A stretch of DNA of 64,000 nt from Arthrobacter rhizophilus (lineage in GTDB: Bacteria > Actinomycetota > Actinomycetes > Actinomycetales > Micrococcaceae), in NCBI RefSeq assembly GCF_026241105.1, contig NZ_JAPFFT010000018.1:1-64000 (forward strand), read 5' to 3'. This document shows positions 52,900-61,399 of this stretch, in pieces. The position numbers and the translations under genes are program-made. Below the pieces are notes generated by a model that had not been told where the DNA came from, did no database searches, and worked only from the letters and a program-made list of their open reading frames with translations. Each line of letters opens with the position of its first letter. Position 1 is the stretch's first letter.

Positions 52900-53730
52900 A
52901 TGGCACTTGCTCCGACCGTCAGGCTCAATGACGGCAACGCCATTCCGCAGATCGGCCTCGGAACCTGGCCGCTCGACGACGCCGAGGTAGCCGCGGCGGT
53001 GGTGTCCGCCGTCGAACTTGGCTACCGGCATGTCGACACGGCCTACCGCTACGGTAACGAGGCCGGCGTCGGGCAAGGCGTGCGGGACTGCGGCATCCCG
53101 CGCGAGGAACTGTTCATCACCACCAAGCTGGACGGCACCTACCAAGGCCGCGATCGCGCCGTGGATGGGCTTGAGAGCTCCCTCAAACGCCTCGGGCTGG
53201 ACTACGTGGACCTCTTGCTGATCCATTGGCCGCTCCCCCAACGGAACGAGTTCATCTCCACCTGGGAGACTTTCGAGCGGCTCCAGGCCGAGGGGAAGGC
53301 GCGATCGATCGGTGTGTCCAACTTCAAGCCCTCGCACCTCGAGCGGCTTCTGGAGGAAACCTCGGTGGTGCCTGCCGTCAACCAAATCCAGATCTCACCA
53401 TCCATCACGCGGATCGACGAGCGGGCCTTCAACGGCAACCACGGCATCGCAACGGAGTCGTACAGCCCGTTGGGAGCCGGGCGGGATCTCCTGAATGCTC
53501 CGGTCCTGGCCGCGATCGCGCGGAAACACGGAAAGACCCCCGGACAGGTTGTGCTGCGCTGGCACGTCCAGGAAGGTCTCGTGGCCATCCCGAAGTCCGC
53601 TAATCCGCTGCGCATGAAGGAAAACCTCGACGTGTTCGGCTTTGCCTTGGACCATGAAGACATGTCGGCGATCGCCACGTTGGACGCTGGTGCCGACGCC
53701 GGCGTCGACTCGGACGTGCAAGGACACTGA
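52900..53730 (+). CDS. Aldo-keto reductase (AKR5-like), second copy
   Basis: 276 aa. Tetrad in YRHVDTAYRYGNE, TTKLDG and LIHWPLP; cofactor end VAIPKSANPLRMKEN. It is related to the 50.0-kb AKR but diverged throughout. ATG at 52900 with GAAAGGACAGGA upstream, 19 bp after the epimerase stop. Part of the same cluster; a role in redox conversion of a polyol or keto-sugar is inferred. Confidence 0.9.
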   Translation: MALAPTVRLNDGNAIPQIGLGTWPLDDAEVAAAVVSAVELGYRHVDTAYRYGNEAGVGQGVRDCGIPREELFITTKLDGTYQGRDRAVDGLESSLKRLGLDYVDLLLIHWPLPQRNEFISTWETFERLQAEGKARSIGVSNFKPSHLERLLEETSVVPAVNQIQISPSITRIDERAFNGNHGIATESYSPLGAGRDLLNAPVLAAIARKHGKTPGQVVLRWHVQEGLVAIPKSANPLRMKENLDVFGFALDHEDMSAIATLDAGADAGVDSDVQGH

Positions 53731-53765
53731 CGCAGGTTTACTCCATCACCAACACTGAGGACGGC

Positions 53766-54836
53766 ATGGCAGAAAACATCGACGGAACGCTCACCTGGGC
53801 GGGCTCCTACACAGCCGACAGCAACGGGAACGGAACGGGCATTGGTGCCATTGCCGCCGGTGATTACGGAAGCGTTAGTTGGCTGGGCACCGCCGTCGAA
53901 GCGCCGTCGCCGTCGTTCCTTGCCGTACACCCCACCCTGCCCGTGGTCTATGCGGTAGCCGAGGCCGCTCAAACGGTCCGCGCGTACCGAAGGACTGGGC
54001 CCTTCGGCCTCGAGCCTCTGGGCGAAGCCTGGCCCGCGGGCGCCGCCGCCTGCCACGTCGCCGTGGACCCGGACGGCCGCTTCATCGTGGTTGCCTGCTG
54101 GGGTGATGGCAACGTTCTGCTCTACGGGCTCGACGACGACGGCGGCATCACCTCGCGCTTTGCCGCTCCACCGGCGAAGGATCCGCACGCGGGCGTCGAC
54201 GGCGGCATCGACATCGCCACGGGCGGCACACGGGTGAGCCGCGCCCACGCGAGCCTCATGCTCAACGACGGCCGGATCATGACCACGGACCTCGGCTTCG
54301 ACCTCGTGCGGGTGTGGAACTACTTCCCCGACACCGGCTTGCTCCCCGACCACCAAGTCGCTCTCCCTATGGGCAGCGGCCCGCGGCACTTGGTCCAGCA
54401 CCCCTCCGCGGATGCCGTATTCATCGTGACCGAGTACTCCATCGAAGTGGCGCTGCTGCTCCCCGGCGCGGACGGCCGCTTTGTGCTCCACAGTCGCGGT
54501 CCTGCGACGGCCGGCGGCGCTTCCGACGGCGATGCAGCCGCCGAAATCGCGCTGTCCCCGAACAATCGCTTCGTCTACACGGGCATCCGCGGCTCCAACC
54601 GGATCTCGGTGCTGGCCGTCGAAGGCAGCGGAACCCGGCTCCGCCCCGTAGCTGACGTGCCCAGCGGAGGAGCCTGGCCCCGCCACCATCTGGTCCGCGA
54701 CGGCTGGCTCCACGTGGCGCACGAGCGTTCCAACCAAGTCACCACGTTCGCACTGGACCCCGCCACCGGCATCCCGGGCGAGGTCCTGGACCAGTTGGCA
54801 ACGGGCTCGCCGACGGCCTTGGTCGCGGCGCACTAA
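53766..54836 (+). CDS. Lactonase-family beta-propeller (Pgl-like)
   Basis: 356 aa, seven-bladed propeller of the YbhE/6-phosphogluconolactonase type: PSFLAVHPTLPVVYAVAE, CHVAVDPDGRFIVVACWGDG, GSGPRHLVQHPSADAVFIVTE and SPNNRFVYTGIRGSN blades, ending WPRHHLVRDGWLHVAHERSN. It would hydrolyse an aldonolactone made by an oxidoreductase, consistent with the AKR/epimerase genes upstream, 35 bp away. Confidence 0.87.
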   Translation: MAENIDGTLTWAGSYTADSNGNGTGIGAIAAGDYGSVSWLGTAVEAPSPSFLAVHPTLPVVYAVAEAAQTVRAYRRTGPFGLEPLGEAWPAGAAACHVAVDPDGRFIVVACWGDGNVLLYGLDDDGGITSRFAAPPAKDPHAGVDGGIDIATGGTRVSRAHASLMLNDGRIMTTDLGFDLVRVWNYFPDTGLLPDHQVALPMGSGPRHLVQHPSADAVFIVTEYSIEVALLLPGADGRFVLHSRGPATAGGASDGDAAAEIALSPNNRFVYTGIRGSNRISVLAVEGSGTRLRPVADVPSGGAWPRHHLVRDGWLHVAHERSNQVTTFALDPATGIPGEVLDQLATGSPTALVAAH

Positions 54837-54851
54837 CCCGGCTAATCCACA

Positions 54852-54898
54852 CGTGAGGTCTCGCCCCTTTCGCGCGCCCAAAGGGGCGAGACCTCACG
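54852..54898. terminator. 19-bp perfect inverted repeat, bidirectional terminator
   Basis: CGTGAGGTCTCGCCCCTTT (54852-54870) and its exact inverse (54880-54898), with a 9-nt loop, lie between the convergent lactonase and malQ genes. Confidence 0.75.
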
Positions 54899-54913
54899 AC
54901 TCGATGGTGGTGA

Positions 54914-57124
54914 CTAGCCCCGCACTGCCTCGTCAACAGCCGCCAGCAAGGAATTGAACCGCGGATTCGCGTCGAGGTCATCAATCAGCACCGCACGGCC
55001 GCGTTCGTCGGCTAGTGGCACCTGCCAGTTGGGATAGACCTCGGAGGTCGTGCCCGGCTGATTCTGCACCCTCCGTTCCCCCACGGCATCCACCAGCGCA
55101 ACGCCCAACAACACTGAAGGTGCGTGTGCCAGCAGCCGATGCAACGCCTCGATGACCTGTTCCTCCCCAAGCGTCGGAGCTCCGTCGGCTCCGCCGCCGC
55201 GGGGAGGCAGCAGGCCGCGTTCGCGCAGCAACCCCATCATCTTGTCCAAGGTGGCCTCGTGCTCGGCCCGTTCCTCGGCCACGCTTCGTTCAAGCAAGCC
55301 CAGCTGGCCTCGGAGTTCCACGTGGTCGCCGGCGAGATACCCGGCGGTCGGCGGCAGGTCGTGGGTGTTGACGCTCGCGAGGGCCTGCGTTCGGTACAGT
55401 TCGGGCGGCAGGGGCGAGTCGCCGTCGTACTCGAACCACAGGATCGATGTGCCCAAGATGCCGCGCGCCGCAAGGTAGTCCCGAACCCAAGGTTCGAAGA
55501 CGCCCAAGTCTTCGCCGATGACCACAGCGCCGGCACGGTGGGCTTCAAGGGCCAGGATGCCGATGAGGGCCTCGTGGTCGTAGCGGACGTAGGCGCCGTC
55601 GCGAGCGGAGTTGCCGGCGGGCACCCACCACAAGCGGAACAGCCCAAGGATGTGGTCCACACGGATTCCGCCCGCGTGGCGAAGGACGGTGGAGAGCATC
55701 GCGCGCAAAGGCGCGTAGCCCGCCTCGGCCAAACGGACTGGGTGCCACGGCGGCTGGTTCCAGTTCTGGCCGAGCTGGTTGTACATGTCCGGCGGTGCGC
55801 CCACGCTGACTCCCGGCGCGAAGCTGCTGCGCAAAGTCCAGGCATCGGCGCTGCTGAGGTCCGCGCCGACGGCGAGATCGTGGACCACTCCCAGCCGCAT
55901 GCCGGAACGCTTCGCCGCGGCCTGGGCCGATTCGAGCTGCTCATCACAGATCCACTGAAGCCAACGGTGGAAACCAATCCGATCGGCCAAAGCCTGACGC
56001 ATCGACTCAACTTTGGGCGAGCCGAGCGTGGCGGTGGGGTCCTGCCAGAAGGGGTCGTCCGGCGATCGGTCCTCGCGGATGGCGCACCAAAGCGCAAAAT
56101 CGTCCAAGCCCGGGCCGGCCTCACGGCAGAATTCCTCGAAGGAGCGCTGCCGGGCCGGAGAAAGCTTGACCGTGTGAAGGAGTTCCAGGGCAGCGAGCTT
56201 GGCGGCGAAGATCTGGTCCCGGTCGAGCCGTTCCGCGTCCTTGTTGAGCGCATGGACGTGATCCAACAGCCGATCCACCGTGGCGCGCTTCCGGGCCTTC
56301 ACATATGCCAATTCGGGAATGGCTTCCACGCGGATGTAGAGCGGGTTGAAGAATCGCCTGGTTGAGGGAGAATACGGCGACGCTTGGACCGGCGGCACAG
56401 GATCCGCAGCATGCAGGGGATTCACCAGGACGTAGTCGGCCCCACGTGCGCCGGCCAAAGACGCCAAATCCGCCAGGTCCGCGAAGTCTCCGATGCCCCA
56501 CGAGCGCTTGGAGCGTACCGAGTACAGCTGCGTGGCGAGTCCCCAGCCGCGCCGTTCCTCGAGCTGTGCCGCCGTCTGCAATTTGACCGGAACCACGGCG
56601 AGCGTGGCGGTGGCCGTCACGCCGTCGGACTCAGCCGTGAGCGAATGCCAACCGAGCGGCAAACCGGCGGGCACCTCAAACGTGGCACGGCCGGTGGGCA
56701 CGCCGTCTACGTCACGCGGCGGCGCCCAGTCCTCCTGTTGGGCGGCCGCGAGTTCCGTCCCGTTCTCGAGCGAGATCGTCAGGCGCGCCGGCGAACCGTC
56801 GCGGACGTGCACGTGTACAGCCGCCGTCGTTCCCTCTTGGACGACGACGGCGGGCGGCAGCGTCCGCCGCCACGGCGCCAGTTCGGCTTCCACAAGGGCA
56901 GCCTCGATCTGACTGTTGGAATCCGCTGCTACCCCCAGGGCGGCCAGTACTTGGATCAAGGTGGTTGGCGAAACGTTGTGCTGCAGCCCATCCCAACCGT
57001 GGAAAGATGTCCCGACGCCATGAGCGTCCGCGAGCCGGTGAAGCAGTTCTTCGTCGGTGGCGGCGTCCAGATTGCCCGTTGTTGGCTGGGTCACGGTGTC
57101 CTGCTGGATGGGAGTGTTGGTCAT
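54914..57124 (-). CDS. malQ: 4-alpha-glucanotransferase (amylomaltase)
   Basis: 736 aa, GH77, with the ~170-residue N-terminal beta extension of actinobacterial MalQ. Catalytic sites: nucleophile Asp in GIRVDHILGLFRLWW, acid/base Glu in VVIGEDLGVFEPW and stabilising Asp in SVNTHDLPPTAGYLAGD. It transfers glucan segments between maltodextrins. Start at the ATG at 57124 (MTNTPIQQ) with GAGGCGGA upstream; the frame is open 23 codons further. It is divergent from the PHP gene across repeat locus 5. Confidence 0.95.
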   Translation of the reverse strand: MTNTPIQQDTVTQPTTGNLDAATDEELLHRLADAHGVGTSFHGWDGLQHNVSPTTLIQVLAALGVAADSNSQIEAALVEAELAPWRRTLPPAVVVQEGTTAAVHVHVRDGSPARLTISLENGTELAAAQQEDWAPPRDVDGVPTGRATFEVPAGLPLGWHSLTAESDGVTATATLAVVPVKLQTAAQLEERRGWGLATQLYSVRSKRSWGIGDFADLADLASLAGARGADYVLVNPLHAADPVPPVQASPYSPSTRRFFNPLYIRVEAIPELAYVKARKRATVDRLLDHVHALNKDAERLDRDQIFAAKLAALELLHTVKLSPARQRSFEEFCREAGPGLDDFALWCAIREDRSPDDPFWQDPTATLGSPKVESMRQALADRIGFHRWLQWICDEQLESAQAAAKRSGMRLGVVHDLAVGADLSSADAWTLRSSFAPGVSVGAPPDMYNQLGQNWNQPPWHPVRLAEAGYAPLRAMLSTVLRHAGGIRVDHILGLFRLWWVPAGNSARDGAYVRYDHEALIGILALEAHRAGAVVIGEDLGVFEPWVRDYLAARGILGTSILWFEYDGDSPLPPELYRTQALASVNTHDLPPTAGYLAGDHVELRGQLGLLERSVAEERAEHEATLDKMMGLLRERGLLPPRGGGADGAPTLGEEQVIEALHRLLAHAPSVLLGVALVDAVGERRVQNQPGTTSEVYPNWQVPLADERGRAVLIDDLDANPRFNSLLAAVDEAVRG

Positions 57125-57262
57125 GTCCGCCTCGTCTGCAATGTGATTCGTCCGAAGGTGCATACCGCCCCACGTGCAACACGAGTGAGGCAACTGGTTC
57201 CGATTATTGCAGGGTGGCCGGGGCCGTCACAGTTATTCCGACAGCATGACGCTCGTCCCCCA

Positions 57263-57376
57263 ACGGCCGCTCATATGATGTGAGCGAGGGTCCCGCCAAA
57301 CCGCCATAAGTGAGAGAGCGTCAGGAACCCCCAACCCTCGCTCACATATAGGCCCCCAGACCCGAACGCTCGCTCA
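57263..57376. repeat. Phased intergenic repeat, locus 5
   Basis: ACGGCCGCTCA (57263) sits 7 bp from TGAGCGAGGGT (57281), and TGAGAGAGCGT lies at +30 (57311). Inverted copies ACCCTCGCTCA (57334) and ACGCTCGCTCA (57366) are 32 bp apart. This locus lies between divergent genes, so it occupies their promoter region. No gene seen in 57125-57412. Confidence 0.8.
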
Positions 57377-57412
57377 CATACGCCCGAGCGCAGCGTGGTA
57401 CATCATTGAGCT

Positions 57413-58438
57413 ATGGACGCCGTAGACGCGCTCAATGAAACCGCCTTCTGGCTGGAACGGGAACTCGCGGACAGCTTCAAAGTCCAGGCGTTTCGCCGAG
57501 CCGCGGACATCATCGCCGGCCTGAGCCAAGAGGAACTGGCTGCCCGGGCCAAGGATGGCCGCCTCAAGCGAACCAAGGGAATCGGCAGCCGGACCTTCGA
57601 GGTGATCAGCCAAGCCCTGGGCGGCGCCGTTCCGGACTACCTTGAGAACCTCCGCCGTGGCGGCGCCGAACCCTTGGTCAACGGTGGACACCAGCTGCAC
57701 GCCCAGCTTCGCGGCGATCTGCACAGCCATAGCAACTGGTCGGATGGCGGCTCGCCGATCAAAGTTATGGCCGACGCGGCTCGTATACTCGGCCGGGAAT
57801 ATATCGCGTTGACTGATCACTCCCCCAACCTCACCATCGCCAACGGTCTCAGCCCGGAGCGTTTGATGGAGCAACTCACCGTTTTGGATGGGATCAACGA
57901 CGGGTACGGCCAGGCGCCCGGCTTTCGGCTATTGGCCGGCATCGAAGTGGACATCCTTGAAGACGGCGACTTGGACCAGTCCGTGGAACTGCTGAGTCAA
58001 CTGGACGTTGTGGTTGCCAGCGTCCACTCGAAGCTCCGATCCGACAAACGGTCCACGACGCGTCGAATGCTCGCAGCAATCGAAAACCCGCACACAAACG
58101 TCCTCGGTCATTGCACCGGCAGATTGGTCAAGGGATCACGCGGAACAAGACCCCCATCGGAGTTCGACGCAGAAAAGGTGTTCGCGTCGTGTGCGGAGCA
58201 CTCGGTCGCCGTCGAAATCAATTCGAGGCCAGAGCGCCAGGACCCGCCGGACGAATTGATTCGGATTGCCCTCGATGCTGGCTGCCTTTTCAGCATCGAC
58301 AGTGACGCGCATGCCCCCGGCCAGCTCGATTTCCTGCAATACGGAGCGGAGCGGGCAGAAGCCAACGGTGTACCCGCCGATCGGATCATCACGACGTGGC
58401 CCTTGGATCGGCTTCTTGAGTGGTTCCAGCCCGACTGA
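57413..58438 (+). CDS. PHP-domain phosphoesterase with helix-hairpin-helix (PolX C-terminal-like)
   Basis: 341 aa. The N-terminal ~90 residues form a PolX-like helical domain (FKVQAFRRAADIIAGL, RTKGIGSRTFEVI hairpin). The PHP domain has metal ligands in LRGDLHSHSNWSDG, ALTDHSPN, GIEVDI, VASVHSKL, LGHCTGR and SIDSDAHAP. It probably cleaves phosphodiester or phosphomonoester ends in DNA repair. Its ribosome site is weak. No polymerase catalytic domain is present. Confidence 0.87.
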   Translation: MDAVDALNETAFWLERELADSFKVQAFRRAADIIAGLSQEELAARAKDGRLKRTKGIGSRTFEVISQALGGAVPDYLENLRRGGAEPLVNGGHQLHAQLRGDLHSHSNWSDGGSPIKVMADAARILGREYIALTDHSPNLTIANGLSPERLMEQLTVLDGINDGYGQAPGFRLLAGIEVDILEDGDLDQSVELLSQLDVVVASVHSKLRSDKRSTTRRMLAAIENPHTNVLGHCTGRLVKGSRGTRPPSEFDAEKVFASCAEHSVAVEINSRPERQDPPDELIRIALDAGCLFSIDSDAHAPGQLDFLQYGAERAEANGVPADRIITTWPLDRLLEWFQPD

Positions 58439-58517
58439 CGGCGCCGGCACCATCAGCGGCGTCGCGCCGCCCGCACCCGTAAGGCCGCAACCACCCGCAC
58501 GACGGCGAACAGCCCGA

Positions 58518-58715
58518 TCAGCCGCAGTCCGGCGTCGCCGAGGTCTCTTTCGCCCAGCCACGTAGATGCCCCACCAAGCTGGCACCGCCGACCACCATCA
58601 CGCCGGCCAGGATCACCACCGAGCTGTGGCCCAGGCTGAACGCAAATCCGACGCTCACGGGGTCTTTGCGCTGTGCCACGAGGCGAACTCCGCGAGTGAG
58701 GTCATCAGTATTTCC
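58518..58715 (-). pseudogene. Remnant of a NiCoT-type nickel/cobalt permease
   Basis: Read on the minus strand below the ureD stop, one frame gives RLVAQRKDP then VSVGFAFSLGHSSVVILAGV and MVVGGASLVGHLRGWAK before a stop at 58518-58520. GFxFSLGHSSVV is the conserved central motif of HoxN/NicT permeases. There is no start codon in frame, and the rest of the ~330-aa protein is missing; the 3' continuation looks like another frame, possibly by frameshift. Its place directly after ureD, where nickel-uptake genes are common, supports the call. Short, so not certain. Confidence 0.45.
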
Positions 58716-59601
58716 TTAGGTTCAGCGGCGCCCGGCCGTACCAGCGTTCGCGCAAAAGGCCGGTACACGCACCAAGCAATCGATTGAGTTCGCCGGTGCT
58801 GTTCGAGAGGGAGCGTAGGACCAGGCCCGTTGTGTCCGCAAGGGTCCGGGTCAGCGACAAGCCCGAGTAAGCGTCATAGCTGATCGTCAGCCGGTGGAGT
58901 TCATCGGCGAGCGCTTGGTCAACCCGAGGATCCACCAGAATGAGCGAACCCAGGTGGCTGTAGCCCTCCATGAAGCCCATTCCCGTCACATCACCCCGGG
59001 GTGGCCGGATCAGGAGGTTGTCCAGCGCAAGAAGCCCCGTGCCGTCGTCGCTCTCCACCTGGATTTCGTTCCGGAGCCGGAGTTCCCGGTACTTGAAGGA
59101 AGCGCCGTCCGGCGACCAGCCGGGGGTGATGACTTCCGCCATGATGAGGCTCGACGTCGGATGGACAGTGATGTGCGTATTCTGCCGATAGCTGGCCTCC
59201 CGGTAGGCGATGAGTTGGTCCGGAGCCAACTCCAGTTCCGCGCCCTCCCCCAGCCGGATGGTCATCCGCTGCTCCGCAAACGACCCCGGTGTCCGATATA
59301 TCTTCGTGGCCGACTGCGTCGTCAAAAGCAAGGACGCCCCGGCCTCCACCTCGACTTCCACAACGTAGAGATCCGCCCCTAAATACGCCCCACCCGGATT
59401 GACCATGACATAACAAACCTGCCCGGACCCATCCAAGTAGTGCGGCCTCAACACCCGCAAGGCACCCTGATGAAACTGCTGCACGGCCACGGAACGCTGA
59501 GCACGCAAGGCGACCCGAAGGCTGAGCTCTCCCGTGGGCGAGACAACAGCAGCGGCGGAGTCGGGCATAGAAAGCTCAGCCGCTGTCGCCGTCGTGCTCA
59601 T
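58705..59601 (-). CDS. ureD: Urease accessory protein UreD
   Basis: 298 aa. It is part of the UreD-UreF-UreG scaffold that guides nickel into apo-urease. Family segments: [49 protein letters not shown] and [10 protein letters not shown]-like [21 protein letters not shown] at 59601 overlaps the ureG stop (ATGA). It is the last gene of the urease operon; nickel-permease debris follows. Confidence 0.93.
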   Translation of the reverse strand: MSTTATAAELSMPDSAAAVVSPTGELSLRVALRAQRSVAVQQFHQGALRVLRPHYLDGSGQVCYVMVNPGGAYLGADLYVVEVEVEAGASLLLTTQSATKIYRTPGSFAEQRMTIRLGEGAELELAPDQLIAYREASYRQNTHITVHPTSSLIMAEVITPGWSPDGASFKYRELRLRNEIQVESDDGTGLLALDNLLIRPPRGDVTGMGFMEGYSHLGSLILVDPRVDQALADELHRLTISYDAYSGLSLTRTLADTTGLVLRSLSNSTGELNRLLGACTGLLRERWYGRAPLNLRKY

Positions 59602-60215
59602 TGCGCCAGGTCGAGCATCAGGACATCGTGCCGCATCCATGCGATGACCTTGTCGAGCCCTTCGTCGGTTTTGAGGTTGGTGAAGCAGAAGGGTTTGTCG
59701 CCGCGGAATTCCTTGGAGTCCCGCTCCATCACGGAGAGGTCGGCCCCGACGAACGGTGCGAGGTCGGTCTTGTTGATGATGAAGAGGTCCGATTTGATCA
59801 TGCCTTGGCCGGCTTTGCGGGGGATTTTCTCTCCCTGGGCGACGTCGATGATGTAGATCGAGAAGTCCACGAGTTCGGGGCTGAACGTGGCGGAGAGATT
59901 GTCGCCGCCGGATTCCACGAAGATGACCTGCAGGTCCGGGTGGCGTTTCTTGAGTTCCTCGATTGCCGCCGTGTTCATGGATGTGTCTTCGCGGATGGCG
60001 GTGTGCGGGCAGCCGCCGGTTTCGACGCCGATGATCCGGTCCTCGGGCAGGATGCCGTTGGCAGCGAGGATCTTGGCGTCTTCGATCGTATAGATGTCGT
60101 TGGTGATGGCGGCCATGGAGATTTCCCGGCTCATGTGGCGGGTCAGGCGCTCCACGAGCTGCGTTTTTCCGGCTCCAACCGGGCCGCCGATCCCGATCTT
60201 GATGGGCTCAGACAT
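59598..60215 (-). CDS. ureG: Urease accessory GTPase UreG
   Basis: 205 aa. P-loop [15 protein letters not shown], nickel/dimer motif CPHT in [28 protein letters not shown] and base-specificity NKTD. It hydrolyses GTP to drive nickel delivery. AGGAGG precedes the ATG at 60215; ureF ends 16 bp upstream. Confidence 0.97.
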   Translation of the reverse strand: MSEPIKIGIGGPVGAGKTQLVERLTRHMSREISMAAITNDIYTIEDAKILAANGILPEDRIIGVETGGCPHTAIREDTSMNTAAIEELKKRHPDLQVIFVESGGDNLSATFSPELVDFSIYIIDVAQGEKIPRKAGQGMIKSDLFIINKTDLAPFVGADLSVMERDSKEFRGDKPFCFTNLKTDEGLDKVIAWMRHDVLMLDLAQ

Positions 60216-60231
60216 GTGTCCTCCTATGGTT

Positions 60232-60921
60232 CTAGCTCATGAACATGCGCGCACGTTGCCATTCGTGCCGCATCTGCGAGATTTCCAGCCCGGGGCTCAC
60301 GGCCCCGAAGTCGTCCGGCGTCAGGTGCGCGACCCGCTCGACGGCGGCAGCGACGTCGTCGTGCGCCTTTCGCAGCACCCGCTGCCCGGCGTTCTGGCCG
60401 AGCGGGATGGCGCGCACGGCGTTTTGCGTCAGAGTGGTGACCGCGGCGAAGAGGTACGCGGCGAGCGCTTCCTCGAACGGCACGCCGAGCGAGCGCGCGA
60501 CGACGGCGAACGCCAGCGGCTGATGGCCGGCGGCACGGCCCGTGGTCACCAACGCCCGGTACGCATCGAGCTCCGCCGAGGGAAAGACTTCGCTCCCGAT
60601 CTCGATCAGCCGCCCGCCCATCTTGGTACTGGCCTCCCGCAACTGCCGCGGCAGCAGCTGAGCGCTCAAATGAGCATCCAACCCACCGAGATCCACCCCC
60701 TCATAAAGGAACCGAATGGCCAACCCATCGGAATAAGTCAACTGCTGCCCCACAAACGCAGCCAGCCACACCCCAAAACTTCCCTCATCAGATACGAGCC
60801 CACGATCGATGTACGTCTCAAACCCCAGCGAGTGCGCAAACGCCCCAGTAGGCAACGCGGAGTCAGTCAGCTGCTGAAGCGCGAGCTGATGAAAGGCGGA
60901 ACTAGTGCGTGTGTTCAGCAT
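60232..60921 (-). CDS. ureF: Urease accessory protein UreF
   Basis: 229 aa, all-helical. [20 protein letters not shown] is the signature (LxxPxGxxxHSxGxE), with [13 protein letters not shown] and a C-terminal [24 protein letters not shown]. It bridges UreD and UreG and activates the GTPase. Its start lies 20 bp inside ureE. Confidence 0.94.
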   Translation of the reverse strand: MLNTRTSSAFHQLALQQLTDSALPTGAFAHSLGFETYIDRGLVSDEGSFGVWLAAFVGQQLTYSDGLAIRFLYEGVDLGGLDAHLSAQLLPRQLREASTKMGGRLIEIGSEVFPSAELDAYRALVTTGRAAGHQPLAFAVVARSLGVPFEEALAAYLFAAVTTLTQNAVRAIPLGQNAGQRVLRKAHDDVAAAVERVAHLTPDDFGAVSPGLEISQMRHEWQRARMFMS

Positions 60922-61381
60922 GGCGGAAAGGCACCGGCATTACGCGTTCCTGACGGTCGTACGGCACGCCGACGTGTTTGAGGTAGTCCTCCACCGTGTG
61001 GTCGTACTGGCACACCATGACTTCGGCCCCGTACTCGGAGCCAGCGTCGAAGAATTGCGCCTGCAGGTGTCGGTTGCCCAAGGAGTGCGCCACCACACCC
61101 ATTTCGTAGATGCTGCGCGCGGCGACGACCAGGACGTCGGTCGGCAGCACGGAGACCACGATGAGGTTCGCATCCTCGACGGCAAGGATGTCGCCGTCGC
61201 GCAGATCCCCGGACCCGGCAGGGAGGCGGATGCCGAACTCCTTGCCGTGGTCCGTGGTGACGCGCTGGATGCGTTTGACCAGTTGGGCGCTGGGCAGCAC
61301 AACCTTCTCCTTGTGGAAACCGGCAAACTGTTCGGGATTGGGCAGTTCGTGCAGATTGCCCAGGATCTTTTCGATGATCAT
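60902..61381 (-). CDS. ureE: Urease nickel metallochaperone UreE
   Basis: 159 aa. The peptide-binding N-terminal domain and the metal-binding domain are present, with VVAHSLGNRHLQAQF and the conserved His in CQYDHTVEDYL. The His-poor tail ends RHAEHTH, so it stores few nickel ions. GGAGAACAC precedes the ATG. It lies 18 bp after ureC. Confidence 0.95.
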   Translation of the reverse strand: MIIEKILGNLHELPNPEQFAGFHKEKVVLPSAQLVKRIQRVTTDHGKEFGIRLPAGSGDLRDGDILAVEDANLIVVSVLPTDVLVVAARSIYEMGVVAHSLGNRHLQAQFFDAGSEYGAEVMVCQYDHTVEDYLKHVGVPYDRQERVMPVPFRHAEHTH

Positions 61382-61399
61382 GTGTTCTCCTCCAGCGAT

